Notes: a model not told the origin generated them from the letters alone. Shown: positions 30,965 through 41,556, counted from the first letter of the stretch. The stretch is DNA of 64,000 bases from Anniella stebbinsi (GCA_029215795.1 JARDYH010000006.1:20041501-20105500), one strand, 5' to 3'. Program-made: numbers and translations.

Positions 30965-31816
30965 CCGTATTTCATTGAATCTAAGATGCCATCTATTGTA
31001 AGACGCACCTTAATTTCAGGGCCACCAACAGGGAAAAAGCTTTGTGTCGATTCTAAGACACACCCCGTTTTCAAACACGTTTATTTGGGGGTGAAAGTGC
31101 ATCTTAGAATCAAAGAAATATGGTAGAGCTGTGCATGCCCCCCTTCCCCACTCACCTCCATCACTGCCCAGTCCTCACCGTCAGTGCCGCTGCCAGTGGC
31201 CTTCTTGGCCTGGAAACGCGGCACTAATGCGACCTAGGCTGCGATCCCACATGCACGTGGCGAGCAACGTTTCCTTCCCTCTATTACTTTTATCCCTTTG
31301 GGGATACTGTATGTGAGGCATCTGCCTGTGCCCAGGGAAGGCATGGGGAGGGGGGAGCAGCTGCACGTGCAGAGCAAGAACGAGGCGCGGGTGAGGAAAA
31401 GAGTGTGAAAGTGTAAGTGTGTGTGTGTGTGAGAGAGAGAGAGAGAAGGGGAGGACGGCCCCTTGCGAGGTGCTTTTCTGCCCGGCTGAGCCTCTCCAGT
31501 GTGCCCACACGAGGATTGCTGCTGCTTCTGCTCCCCCCTGCCGCCCCCTTGGCCTCTCTCTTCTCACCACGAAGACGAGGAGGAGGGGGAGGAGGGGGAG
31601 GAGCAGAAGACCCCCCAGGCAAGAGGAGGAGGCCGCCGCCACCATCCCTTCCTGAGGAGAAGGCACTCCTTCCTCAAGGTAAGCGCGGCATTTCCAGGCC
31701 GAAGAGGCACAGCCCTAAAAAAACTGCAATTCTTTGCCATCGATTCTAAGATGCACCCCGTTTTCAGAGACATTTAAATGGGGGGGAACATGTGTCTTAG
31801 AATCGATGAAATACGG
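30965..31816. mobile_element. TA-flanked long-TIR element (Tc1/mariner-like), 852 bp
   Basis: Left end CCGTATTTCATTGAATCTAA and right end, inverted, CCGTATTTCATCGATTCTAA, each bordered by TA (30963-30964, 31817-31818). The long inverted repeats also include CACACCCCGTTTTC and GGCCTGGAAACGCGGC. The interior is GC-rich with (GT)n(GA)n at 31416-31447, a G/A-rich run and AAGGTAAGC (GT at 31679). There is no transposase. The TA duplication suggests Tc1/mariner/pogo mobilisation; superfamily assignment is inference. Confidence 0.75.
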
Positions 31817-31823
31817 TATGTAA

Positions 31824-31915
31824 GTATTGCCAAGTGAGGACTAAACCACAGATTTCCTGGTTCCCAGTCCAAAACTCTATCTATAATACACTGGCTATAT
31901 GAATGATAAAATCCC
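31824..31915 (-). mobile_element. tRNA-derived SINE fragment
   Basis: On the minus strand AGAGTTTTGGACTGGGAACC, AGGAAATCTGTGGTTTAGTCC and CTCACTTGGCAATAC follow the anticodon-arm to B-box order of squamate tRNA-related SINEs. The B box is degenerate and only about 90 bp are left. Confidence 0.5.
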
Positions 31916-31964
31916 TCCTCCCCTTTAACTGCTTGGTTAGGTAGGCCGAAAGCCAGCACACCAA

Positions 31965-32870
31965 GCCTAGGTCCAGGCTCAGCCTGATAGGCCTAACCCA
32001 CAGTTCAGCCAAAAGCTGTGCTTGTCTATCCTAGAAGGCCCAGAGGGCGGCTAAGTCCCCAGACAGAGTGGTGCACCATGGAGGGGCACCCCCTATGGCA
32101 AAGGAAAGAAAGCCACTGCAAACAGGTTGGTGCCAGCCGCAAGCGGGGCACCTCTTTTGGCCTGCAATGAGGCCACAGCCAAGATGCGAGGGAAGGGCAT
32201 GAGCGGATGCCCTCGCCTGCATTTACAAGGGAGTCCTTGAGTTGGGAGACAGGGCCAAAGAAAGAGCGGGGAAGTGGTCCATCCACAAGGTCAGGACCTG
32301 AGGGGCGCTCAAATGGGCTGCGCTCGGGAGATGGGGTGGTGGTTATATGTTTTGCTTAGAAATGTGGACTGAAAAATCGCCCAATAGCCCCCACTGCTGA
32401 GATTGCCACTGCTGCCGAGATTGATGAAATGTCGCTGCCGTAAACCAACGTCACTGCTGGGAACCGCCGCCGGGAACCACCACCGAGAACCTCTCCACTG
32501 AAGCTCTCATCCCTGAAGCTCTCTGCCAGACCAGGCCTTGCTTTCTGATGCTGCACCTTCTGCAGCCGGAAAGACAGAGAGGCCAAGTTAAGGTGGGGCC
32601 AGCCTTTTATAGGCTCCGCCCCTGCCCTTGCCTCACACACAAGGCCTTTTCCCCCTCCTCCCCACCCGCAATGGCTGTTGTCCTGCCCAAGCCGTGCTGG
32701 CTGGGTGGGTAATGGATTTGTGAGATAATGTGAGATGCTATAAGGTATGATACTTGCAGGATTTTGATCTAAAAGCCTGATCCTATGAGCTGTTGCACAG
32801 TAATTACCATGACTGCTGTGTTGCAGAGGCCGGCATAGAGAGCCAATCATGCTGGCATAGCTCTTTAGAT
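31965..32870 (-). promoter_or_regulatory. TATA-bearing GC-rich region, possible DIRS/LTR 5' end
   Basis: The minus strand has GGGGCGGAGCCTATAAAAGG near 32610-32630 (GC box plus TATA), then a GC-rich leader with GGTTCCCGGCGGCGGTTCCC, then a frame (32031-32222) with a CGLIAGQKRCPACGWHQPVC cysteine cluster that could be a gag N-terminal zinc site. The orientation matches the DIRS relic downstream at 27640-30525. The limits are not defined, and a host promoter is an alternative. Confidence 0.45.
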
Positions 32871-33289
32871 CAGGCACTACACTGGTCAATGCATGTCATC
32901 ATTATGACAAAACAACACAACAGAGTCACACTGAATGAAAGGTAGTTTTGTACAGCGCCAAAGGCAACAGCTAAAATAAGCAATAATCCAAACAATGCTA
33001 AGAAAAGCAACAAGGAAACGTAATTGTGTAAAATAAAATTCAGTGATGTATAATTGCTTCTTTTTCTTAGGAGATAATACTTTTGAATATTTTTACACCT
33101 AACACAGGAACATTTGCTGAGAATTTGGGAGGAGAAAGTCAAACTAGAGAGAAACTGATTCAGGTCAACAAATTTGTTTTCTTTGAAATCAAACTGTGCC
33201 ATCATTTAGTGGAGAAACAATGAACAATTCATGCTCTAATATTAATACTAGCCTCCTAATGTCACAAGGTGCTCTTCAAGGAAAGGGCT
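32871..33289. other. no recognisable feature
   Basis: The 111-codon minus-strand frame at 32870-33205 has a hydrophobic middle (LLLFLALFGLLLILAVAFG) but no recognised family, start context or splice pattern. I do not call it a gene. Confidence 0.35.
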
Positions 33290-33960
33290 TTTATTAAAGA
33301 ACTCCAGGCTATGCATAACAAATTAATTCCAAGCACATCTTTCTGTCCTTCTGGACCAAAACTGAAGTCCACCCCTTCCGTCAGTTGTTGACTTTCTGAG
33401 TGTCTGAGACAGCTGTGCATCTGTCTATAGCTCCCTCAAATGATCTTGCCCTGATTTCCCCCCCTTTTCTTTTTTTTGAAAGACTGCTGACTTGTAATGG
33501 GGCTTCCTGACAAAGGCGCCACTCTGAGTCGGATGTGTGCTAGGCTCCAAGCCAGGATGCAGGGGGAGATCAGGGGCCAGGACCAGGCAGTGCAACCCTC
33601 CGTAACTGCCTCTTTAAAACCATGTCACGCTCGTGTGACAACTGCTCCTCTATGTTTGTTTGAACTGTCCCTCCCAATTAGTGGTAATAAGTGACTCTGT
33701 AGAGATGAGTAAACATAGTGTATTCATTAGCTCCCAACCTCAAACCTCCCTCCCTCCCTCCACCCCACCCCCATATACCCCATCCCCTCCTTCATGGCCA
33801 ATCAGTGCCACAAATCCCCCTGGGAATCTGCTCAGCTCCTACTTGGAAAAAGCTAAACACAGCTTGTTTGGCGTGAACAAGTGCTGGCAAAAGGCAAATT
33901 AACGACAAGAGTTGGCTTGAAATTATTTTATTCTGTCCTTCTTCCACTGAAGGATTGCCT
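33290..33960. promoter_or_regulatory. candidate conserved non-coding element 3
   Basis: Repeat-free, mixed-composition DNA between two repeat-rich areas, with CCCAATTAGTGGTAATAAG, TGACTCTGTAGAGATGAG, GGCAAATTAACGACAAG and TTGGCGTGAACAAGTGCTGG. No coding frame with domains. Confidence 0.3.
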
Positions 33961-34362
33961 TATTTTCTGAGTGAAAATATGCCCGGATCAATGAACTCAA
34001 GCTTAAGAGCAAGAAAGGCATGCTCCAGCCCCATTTATTTCATCCACTTTTTGGTACAAAGGGGGCACATAATTTACAGGACAGGAACTGCTGGGCTGTT
34101 TCAAAGCAAGAGCTACTCACACATTCTGGGAAACCCATGCTGCCATCCATCTTCCAGCTGAACTGCAGGCCATCACATTCTCTAACCACTATCGCAGCAG
34201 TGGTGAAAACTTCCAGGTCACTCACAATGTCCCCCCCCCCCAGTAGTCTTGCCATGTTTGTCGCAGAGACAGTTGTACAAGTGAGGAGCTTCATTCAGAG
34301 TTCCAACCAAACCTCTCATTTAGGTGAACAATCTTTTTTTTTAATTACACACAATTAATACA

Positions 34363-34622
34363 AGGGCCTAATCCACACCAAGCAGGATATAGCACTATGA
34401 AAGCACTATGAAAGAGGTCTATAAAAGGCAGGAGCCACACCAAGCACGATATAGCCCTATGAAAGTGGTATGAAAGCTGTATATGGTATATGTTAATAGG
34501 CCCCAATAGTTGTCAGTGCACTTCAATACTGCTATAAAGCAGTAGTGTGAATCCTGCCTTTTATATACCTCTTTTATACCGCTTTCATAGTGCAATATCC
34601 TGCTTGATGTGGATTAGGCCAA
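34363..34622. mobile_element. foldback MITE, family H
   Basis: Left end GGCCTAATCCACACCAAGCA and inverted right end GGCCTAATCCACATCAAGCA. Shared arms: GGATAT.GCACTATGAAAGC and GGTATAAAAG. The middle contains CCCCAATAGTTGTCAGTGCA. Related to 44670-44808, 54303-54443 and 60932-61155 by the CCCCAACAGTT centre and (A)TCTACAC/TCCACAC ends. Confidence 0.75.
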
Positions 34623-34624
34623 GG

Positions 34625-34899
34625 AACCTGGCACCTACATTATACTCTTTTAGATGCCAAGTGAAGACCCTTTTTCATTTTCCCTGTATTTTAACAGCTT
34701 ATTAGTCTAATTTTTAACTTTGCTGTTTTAAATTTGTATTTTAAATCTATATTGCTGCTTGGTTTTATCCTGCTTGTGTTCTTATATACTATGTTTTTAT
34801 ACTGTTGTTTTATATTTTGAATAATTGTTATAGTTTAAATTTTTGTGAACCGCCCAGGGAGCTTTGGCTATTGGGTGGTATAAAAATGCAATAAAATAA

Positions 34900-34930
<31 letters not shown>

Positions 34931-34931
34931 A
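34625..34931 (+). mobile_element. L2-like LINE 3' tail
   Basis: Matches in reverse complement the tail at 52859-53140: TACTCTTTTAGATG, TTTTAACAG, CTGCTTGGTTTTATCCTG, TTTTTGTGAACCGCCCAGGG and AGCTTTGGCTATTGGGTGG, then (AAAT)n at 34894-34931. A short 5'-truncated insertion of the same family as the large LINE at 52859-57300. Confidence 0.8.
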
Positions 34932-35639
34932 AGGAATAATCTCTAGCTGTTTCCAGATGAAGGGCCTCTAATCAGGAGGCATCATGCAACTAGACTATCT
35001 TTACCTCCTTAGTGGAATGTCTGTGATAAAAGAAGTGGTGGGGAAATATTGGAGGGTTACAAATGGAAGATGATGTCATCTGGACCTCATCTGCACAATA
35101 AAAGCCTTATGTGGAAGCATCTTCAGACTCTTCTTAATGGCCAGCAGGTAATGTTCTCCATTTAAAAATCCTTCTTCTGGAAAACATTCTCTAAACTTTA
35201 AATTAAAAACAGCTAGGACATCTAGCCCTGAGATTTTAGAGGCAATTTATAACTGAGAATCTTTCTGAGAATATATTTTGCATTAGATATATCTCTATAT
35301 ATCCCATGTTCTCAGCCTGTCCTGATACCTTATAGTATTGGAAGCTGTTTCAATGTTGATTTGGTGATGCTCCCCACACACGTCATGGCAAACAGAGATT
35401 TTAACTTCCAATCCTTCACAAGTTTTACTAAGGGGGCACATAGTATAAACAGAGAGAGCCCCAAACCCAGGCTATCTTGAAAGGAAATGGAAAAGGCATT
35501 AATGTGTATTGATCAATTCATTTATTCAGTACCAAAATTCCAGTGATTGGTGGTTCATTTCACAATATGTTCCTCAATTCATTTGAGTTGCATAGCTTTG
35601 CAGCAGTAGACATTTTATGGGAATTACTGCTCCCTACTC

Positions 35640-35800
35640 CACAGACATATCTACACTACGAATGTAAATGGGCTTCCTACCAATTTACCCATCAAGGCTT
35701 TCACCCAAAGAATCCTGGGAACTATGATTTGATGGGGTGCTGAGAATTCTCTGTTACAGTTCCCTGGGGAGAGGAATTATTGAAGTAGATTACATCTGCA
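35640..35800. repeat. probable MITE fragment (AAGAATCCTGGGAACTATGA)
   Basis: ACCCAAAGAATCCTGGGAAC and CTGAGAATTCTCTGTTACAG resemble a common squamate palindromic element. Ends not resolved. Confidence 0.4.
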
Positions 35801-35999
35801 TTTTAGGTATGCCCTAGCAGATATCTATAACTCCATATTCCTATCGTTTATATTAACAGTTACTGAAGGCATTCTTATATACGTAGCTGCTGGGGTTGGT
35901 CAGTAGTTACTTATGACTACTAGGCTAAGTAAGGAATAAGCAGAGAAGAAATGTGAAATATAAGTGGTAAAAAGGGCAGAATGGAATAATAGCGATATA

Positions 36000-36190
36000 A
36001 ATCATGTAGCACTTTTCTATTGTTCCAAGCACTTTACATTCATTATCTCAGTAATACATACAATAGCCCTGAAACTTAGGCCAACATTATTGCCCATATA
36101 TTGCAGATGAATAGAAGCTTTTTTAAGTGAGTTTGAACCAGGAACATTCCAGCTCACACTCTAAGCCAGAGTGCTATACTTACGCATATC
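36000..36190 (+). mobile_element. ancient MIR/CORE-SINE-like relic
   Basis: AAGCACTTTACATTCATTAT, CTCAGTAAT.CATACAAT.GCCCTG, ATTGCCCATATATTGCAGATGA and, later, TTTGAACCAGGAACATTCC follow the order of MIR/L2-tail sequences (GCACTTTACATG.ATTATCTCATTTAATCC ... TTACAGATGAGGAAAC ... GATTTGAACC). Highly diverged. Confidence 0.5.
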
Positions 36191-36194
36191 TCAC

Positions 36195-36720
36195 GTTCTA
36201 GCATTTTATCCATCACACCAATCCCTGCGTTTTTTTTACCTCCATTTAAGAAGTGTTGCAAGCGCTCCTCCCTTTCACTATCATTTTTTGCTCTCCCACT
36301 GCTATTGTGCCTGCCCAACCCCACTCCGCCCCTTCTCCTTCCCCCTCCAGTTCATTGGTTCTTGTCGTTGATGGACATTGTGATGGACATGGCAGCCTTC
36401 CCCCCCCCTCACTCATTGGATGTACAAAAATGCTTACATCGGTGTAATTCTTAAAGCTAAAGAGATTAAACTTGGGATCTCGAGAGCTCTTAAGTATAGC
36501 TTTTGGCATGCCAAGTTTGAATCAGAAAGGTCCATGCCTTGATTTTTAGGAATTTTTAAAATGCAAATTAACCAAAATACTTACATCTGCGTAATTTATA
36601 TAGATAAAGAGATGAAACTTGGCATTGAGATAGGTCTCTAGGAGAGCTTTCAGTATGCCAAGTTTGAATCAGATCAGTTCATCCCTTTAAAGAATTTTGT
36701 AATTTCCCTGCTCTTTAAAC
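36195..36720. mobile_element. DNA-element fragment, family E
   Basis: 36230-36420 (CCTCCATTT.AGAAG, GCGCTCCTCCCTTTCAC, CTCTCCCACTGCT, TTCATTGGTTCTT, GATGGACATGGCA) is repeated at 63773-64000. 36430-36720 (AAAATGCTTACATC, AGATTAAACTTGGGATC, GCATGCCAAGTTTGAATCAG, twice) is repeated in the arms of 41960-42690. One family links all three. Confidence 0.6.
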
Positions 36721-37499
36721 CTTTTGCTGATAGTTCACCAGTGCGCTCTTCCACTTCTTTGCATTTGTGAAGGATGGCTTTTCCTTTCCTTTGATCATGC
36801 AAAGCTGAGCAGCTCCAGTTCATAAAATAGTGATGTCTGGTTCCCTTACTCCAAAGTAAATCCCCTTGTCTTCAACTGGCTAAGTCATACTACATTCGCA
36901 CCCCACCCATAGCTCCATTTTTCTTCAAAGTTACATTGCGGTCTCTTCCTGTCAGATCGAAAGATCGCTCCTGCATTCTTTCTAGTTATGACTCACTGGA
37001 AAGGATAGCCTTTTGTCTTGCAAATTGGGTCTCCTTGGAAACATCCTGTGGGCTGGATTTTGTATTAAACTGCATTGCTGAAGAAGATTTCAGGCAGTAA
37101 AAGGAACTAGAACAGGAAATTCACTAGCACCAGGAAATGTTTTCTCCAGCCCTATTGGATAATATAATATAGGATAATATAGGACAATATAGGAGGAAGA
37201 ATAATTACACAAAATGGAAGAGAACCACTAGGAAGATTTATAAGGCACATGGAGGGGTGATGGAAGCGACAGAAATGGATGTATGAGGAAGGATCAGAGT
37301 AGTTTGAAAGGTTAAGGTGGATAGGCGCCAAGGTGAAGTTCTGCGATTCCAACAGCACAGGGGTTCAGCAAAACAAGGAAGGAAGCCAAAAGAAAGAGGG
37401 AGTTGGAGCACTGAAACCTTCCTTCCAACTCCTAATGTTTCTAAAGATGAAAAGGAGGAAGTAAGTTGTAAAACTGCCCTGGCAGATCAAAAGCACGCC
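36721..37499. other. no recognisable gene
   Basis: A short TAATATAGGA tandem is near 37160-37195. Nothing else named. Confidence 0.4.
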
Positions 37500-37752
37500 C
37501 TATTCTTTCGTCACTGAAAACGGCCTTCAAGACACAACCCCAAACACAGAAGCGGATTTGCTGGTTTACATTTGGGTTTTTATTGCACGCTTCCAAGATT
37601 AAATGGACTTTCTCAGGTGCAAAATAAGCCCTGAGAATGGAGGAAAAAAGCGAGAATAGTGCAGGACAAGGACAACGTCATGTGAATCCATAGCACCAAA
37701 AACAGAAAGGACGGACTAGGAGAGTGCCATATCCCTAAATGTGATGGAGCCC
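37500..37752 (-). mobile_element. DNA-element fragment, family D
   Basis: Ends on the right with GTGATGGAGCCC, the inverted form of the GGGCTCCATCAC terminus, and contains AGTGCAGGACAAGGACAACGTCATGTGA. Compare 46440-46826. Confidence 0.6.
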
Positions 37753-38348
37753 TTAGATACATTAGTTAACCCTTCAATTCCCTACAATTTTGACAGTGTT
37801 AAGAGTAAAGGACTGAACAGCCATGGTAATAGAGTGGAACAGGATGAGAGGAGGGCTATTAATTCTAGTCTTGATCTCCATTGTGTGTTAATATGCTCAA
37901 CACCCATAGGTAGTTACCAAAATGCAAGTTTAAGATTTGTTGCAGATACCCTGAGTCTGTTTGACAATATATTGACCAAAGCCTGTCAAATGCTACGGTA
38001 GAGCTTCATTCTTCAATCCCTGAAAATGCAGAAAGCAGCATTTCAATTCTGAATACACTTTGTGAAGATGCACTACAGTAACAATCATTCCCAAAGGATA
38101 ATGCACACATGTCAGCAGAACCAGCCCTGAGTCAAATTTATTAGCTTGTAGAGACCTCTAACAATTTTACACAGAGACTGATAAGGCCAGCTGGGACTTC
38201 CTTTCAATACTATGTGATTTACAGTCCCTGTAGAACCCTCATTCTGGTTTTAGTATATGTAAACAGTTTCTCTGTACTAAATAATATCATGCAGGACAAG
38301 TAACAATTTTAGTATTTAACATTGTCAGTGTATACAATTTTCTTTAGG
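37753..38348. other. no recognisable feature
   Basis: No gene or named repeat seen. Confidence 0.4.
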
Positions 38349-38437
38349 CTGCAATCCTATATGCACTTACCTGGGAGTCAGTCCCACTGAACTCAATAGA
38401 ACTTACTTCTAAGTAGACGTGCATAAGATTGCACTAT
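38349..38437. mobile_element. short palindromic MITE, family C, best copy
   Basis: Left GGCTGCAATCCTATATGCAC, inverted right ATAGTGCAATCTTATGCACG. The arms TTACCTGGGAGTCAGTCCCA and AACTTACTTCTAAGTAG meet at TGAACTCAATAG. About 90 bp, no coding capacity. This layout is frequent across squamate genomes. Confidence 0.75.
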
Positions 38438-38583
38438 TCATCTGGAAAATTTATCAACAGTCCATAGAGAGCTGCTTTTTTAAATATAGTGAATACTAAT
38501 TAAGAATTACCATATGCATTTGTAAGGCCTATCTACAGTTTAATTGCATGTTTTGAATATTCACTGGCATGTATGGTTATGTT

Positions 38584-38903
38584 TAGGCTGACCATATGAA
38601 AAGGAGGACAGGGCTCATGTAACTTTAACAGTTGTAGAGAAAAAGGAATTTCAGCCAGTGTCATTTGTATGCAATTAGTTCCTGGTGAAATTCCCTCTTC
38701 ATCACAACAGTTAAAGGTGCAGGCACTATACCAGAGTGACCATATACAAAAGAAGGCAGGGCCCCTGCAACTTTAACAGTTGTGATGAAGAGGGAATTTC
38801 ACCAGGGACTAATTGCATACAAATGACAACAGCTGAAATTCCCTTTTCTCTACAATTGTTAAAGGTACATGAGCTCTGTCCTCCTTTTCATATGGTCAGC
38901 CTA
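38584..38903. mobile_element. hAT MITE family A, filled site with perfect 8-bp TSD
   Basis: 320 bp with ends TAGGCTGACCATATGAAAAG on both strands. Flanked by GTTATGTT at 38576-38583 and 38904-38911. The duplicate locus at 9976-9983 has a single AACATAAC (its reverse complement) and no element. This proves the boundaries and the 8-bp duplication and so the hAT assignment. Confidence 0.95.
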
Positions 38904-39095
38904 GTTATGTTCTTCCCCAATACAATCAACTGGAAACTGCTACTAATTAATACAGTTTGGGACACAAAATTATAGTGTAGGGCCATAACGTAACAACCAT
39001 CTACAGTCTAAGGCTGCAGTCATAGGCTTCCTTGCTTGATGAGTAAGCCCCATTCAACACAACAGAACTTACTTCTGTGTAAACATCCAAAGGGT

Positions 39096-39662
39096 TACTT
39101 CCAAATCGTGCAAGGTACTGGTTCCCCTCTATTCGGAACTGGTTAGGCCCCATCTTGAGTACTGCGTCCAGTTCTGGGCACCACACTTCAAGAAGGATGC
39201 AGACAAGCTGGAGCTTGTTTAGAGGAGGGCAACAAGGATGAGCAGGGGTCTGGAAACAAAGCCCTGTGAGGAGAGATTGAAAGAACTGGGCATGTTTAGC
39301 CTGGAGAAGAGAAGACTGAGGGGAGACATGATAACACCCTTCAAATACTTGAAAGGTTGTCACACAGAAGAGGGTCAGGATCTCTTCTCGATCATCCCAG
39401 AGTGCAAGACACGGAATAATGGGCTCAAGCTACAGGAAGCCAGATTTCGGCTGGACATCAGGAAAAGCTTCCTGACTGTTAGAGTAATACCACAATGGAA
39501 CCAATGACCTAAGGAGGTGGTGGGCTCTCCCACATTAGAGGCCTTCAAGAAGCAGCTGGACAACCATCTGTCAGGGATGCTTTAAGGTAGATTCCTGCAT
39601 TGAGCAGGGGGTTGGACTCGATGGCCTTATAGGCCCCTTCCAACTCTACTATTCTATGATTG
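39096..39662 (+). mobile_element. CR1 LINE 3' end (copy B)
   Basis: Plus-strand copy of the CR1 3' region, from AAATCGTGCAAGGTACTGG to the tail CTACTATTCTATGATTGTATG. It shares its upstream junction with copy A at 9789. Confidence 0.9.
39238..39507 (+). pseudogene. CR1 ORF2 C-terminal fragment
   Basis: [40 protein letters not shown] and [18 protein letters not shown], then a stop where copy A continues. 90 codons; non-functional. Confidence 0.9.
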
Positions 39663-39777
39663 TATGATCCTGTACTGACAGATCCCAAGCATACACCAGC
39701 ATCGGGGACTATCCAGCATATCATCAGAGTTAGACTAGTATTATTGTGAAGCCAGCATAATACTGCCAAAGTAAGGG

Positions 39778-40275
39778 TCAGGGATGGGTGTCTTTGGGAT
39801 GTGTCAGGAGAGGAGCGGAACTTAGGGCTAACCTACACCTACAGCCCTTTAGCAACACAGGAGGGATGATTGCGATGGTTCCCTGTTTCAGGGGGCTCAC
39901 GCAAGGGAAGTTTCTTGCAATGACAGGAGTGCTGCTGCAGGAGGACGTGTGTCCCCTGATGGCGCTTCCGCATGTGGATTGGGAGACATGGGCAGGACTA
40001 GGCTGATGACGTGGGAACAAAAGGATACAATGGTCGTTGGTATTAAAAGCTGCCAAGGATTCCAGCAGAAGTGACAGGGGCATATTTCTCATGTCCAGTT
40101 CCCAGTATAGATTGTTCACCAAGGTGACCAGAGCAGTTTCTGCCCCATAACCACATCTGAAGACAGCTTGAAATGAATCTAAACAATTCACCTCATTCAG
40201 AAACCCCTGATGTTGAGATGCCACCACATGCTTCTGCACCTTGCCAGAAATTATCCAACATGGTGGGGTTCAGGG

Positions 40276-40320
<45 letters not shown>

Positions 40321-40570
40321 GGGCTCGCTACTGACTCTTTTAGACAAGATGGAATCAACTTTGTCATAAGTGTTCACCACAATCCTCATCCACTCAGTCA
40401 GTCCTCCTCATAGGCGGCTCTTATAAGCCAGGCGCACACATAGTAGCCCTCACTTCTCCAACAATCCTGTCCACATGGCTGGGTTGTTACATTTGAAAAG
40501 TATCCATTATAACTGCACAAGCAGGGGCCAAAATTACACTCAACAGGCTGTATCAACTGTGGCATCCAAG
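39778..40570 (-). pseudogene. L2-like LINE RT relic
   Basis: The minus-strand frame has LNEVNCLDSFQAVFRCGYGAE, TALVTLVNNLYWELD and SLLLESLAAFNTNDHCIL. These match the L2-type block LDETDxLDPFQSGFRPGxGTETALVxLVDDL...LLDLSAAFDTxDHxIL. The catalytic box is not present. An (ATT)n microsatellite (40276-40320) interrupts the upstream part. Confidence 0.75.
40276..40320. repeat. (ATT)n microsatellite
   Basis: Fifteen ATT units. Confidence 0.95.
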
Positions 40571-41079
40571 TCAGCACAGATCTGAGCAATTTTACTTGCA
40601 AAGAATGCTTTCTTGCCCACCACCACCACCACCACCGGGTAGGCTTTCAGATGGCCCAGTCTGTGTGCAATTGGACTCACTCTGAATTGTCTGCCAACAT
40701 CACTGCCAACACCAAGGGGTTTGGTCACCCACCTCTCCTCCTCATAGCACCTTTGCTTTCTAATTCAAGCTGTAAAGAAAAGCAACCTCAGTCTACAACT
40801 CAGGTCTTTGGTTTAAATTTTGGGCTGGCTATAATAATGTCATCCTATTATTATTTTGTCTATTTTGTTATAGCTTTGCAAAAGAGAATATATATCTATA
40901 TCTATATCCCCTCTCTCTCCCTCTAATCGCTGCATGGTTTGCACACATTTTGAAAGATATGTCATTTGCATTCTATTCAATACAATATCTGCTTTTTAAA
41001 TTTAATCAATTGTTGTGCTTTTCTAAGTCCCAAAGGATGCAGAGTCTTTTGATTTTTCACCCCCACATATAAATGATTT
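40571..41079. other. no recognisable gene
   Basis: (CAC)n at 40616-40636 and a TATATC tract at about 40888-40908. No named element. Confidence 0.4.
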
Positions 41080-41480
41080 ACCAAACCTGCAGAAGAGTCA
41101 TTTCAATTAGTGCAAAGCTGATCATTAGCAAACTAATAAGGACTAATTTTCTATCACAATTATTTCCTAATTAAATCCCAAACTGAGATTTCAAACCCAG
41201 ATGGTCAGTGATGCTACAGATATGTTTACATTTCTTAGCACAGTAACAAACTGCTAATTAAGTTTTGTAAATACATTAATTCCCTTGTGATTGAGTTAAT
41301 AGTATTGCATGCTGCCAGTTTATTAGTGCATTAATTGTGACAGGTTTTACTTGGTCTGACATATCCACTTATCACACACTGGTACTAAAGAGATTATAAA
41401 GGAAATCATAACGGAAGCCTTCCCTTTATTACAAGGGTGCTGTTGTCAATGTTTGACGTCACACTTAAGGAATATTCCCT
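41080..41480. promoter_or_regulatory. candidate conserved non-coding element 4
   Basis: Repeat-free and unusually rich in TAAT/ATTA cores (CAATTAGTGC, ACTAATAAGG, ACTAATTTTC, CTGCTAATTAAG, CATTAATTCCC, TTAGTGCATTAATTGTGACAG), with TTTGACGTCACAC near the end. No coding frame. It is bounded on the right by a family D element. Confidence 0.4.
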
Positions 41481-41556
41481 TTCTGAATGATTAAATCCCT
41501 TAACCATTGAAGTATCTGGGTAGTCTGGGGAAAATCCCACACACAGTTGAACAGAC

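Larger units (their letters stand above)
38380..39662. repeat. inverted near-identical duplicate of 9221-10183
   Basis: In reverse complement this matches 9221-10183, ending at the CR1 3' tail on one side and inside a family C MITE on the other. The non-CR1 part looks about 99% identical by eye; the CR1 part is somewhat more diverged. The only large difference is the MITE at 38584-38903. Confidence 0.85.

Noticed and set aside
30644..31074. Poly-Glu and poly-Ser frames
   Set aside because: They are translations of the (GAA)n tract.
31181..31749. Pro/Leu/Ser- and Glu-rich frames on both strands
   Set aside because: All are inside the TA-flanked element and follow GC-rich and microsatellite sequence.
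31824..31915. Functional tRNA gene
   Set aside because: Only part of a tRNA-like fold with a degenerate B box remains. It reads as a SINE fragment.
32870..33205. Hydrophobic 111-codon frame on minus strand, possible membrane protein
   Set aside because: It has one hydrophobic run only, no family, no splice or promoter context, and such frames are expected by chance in AT-rich DNA.
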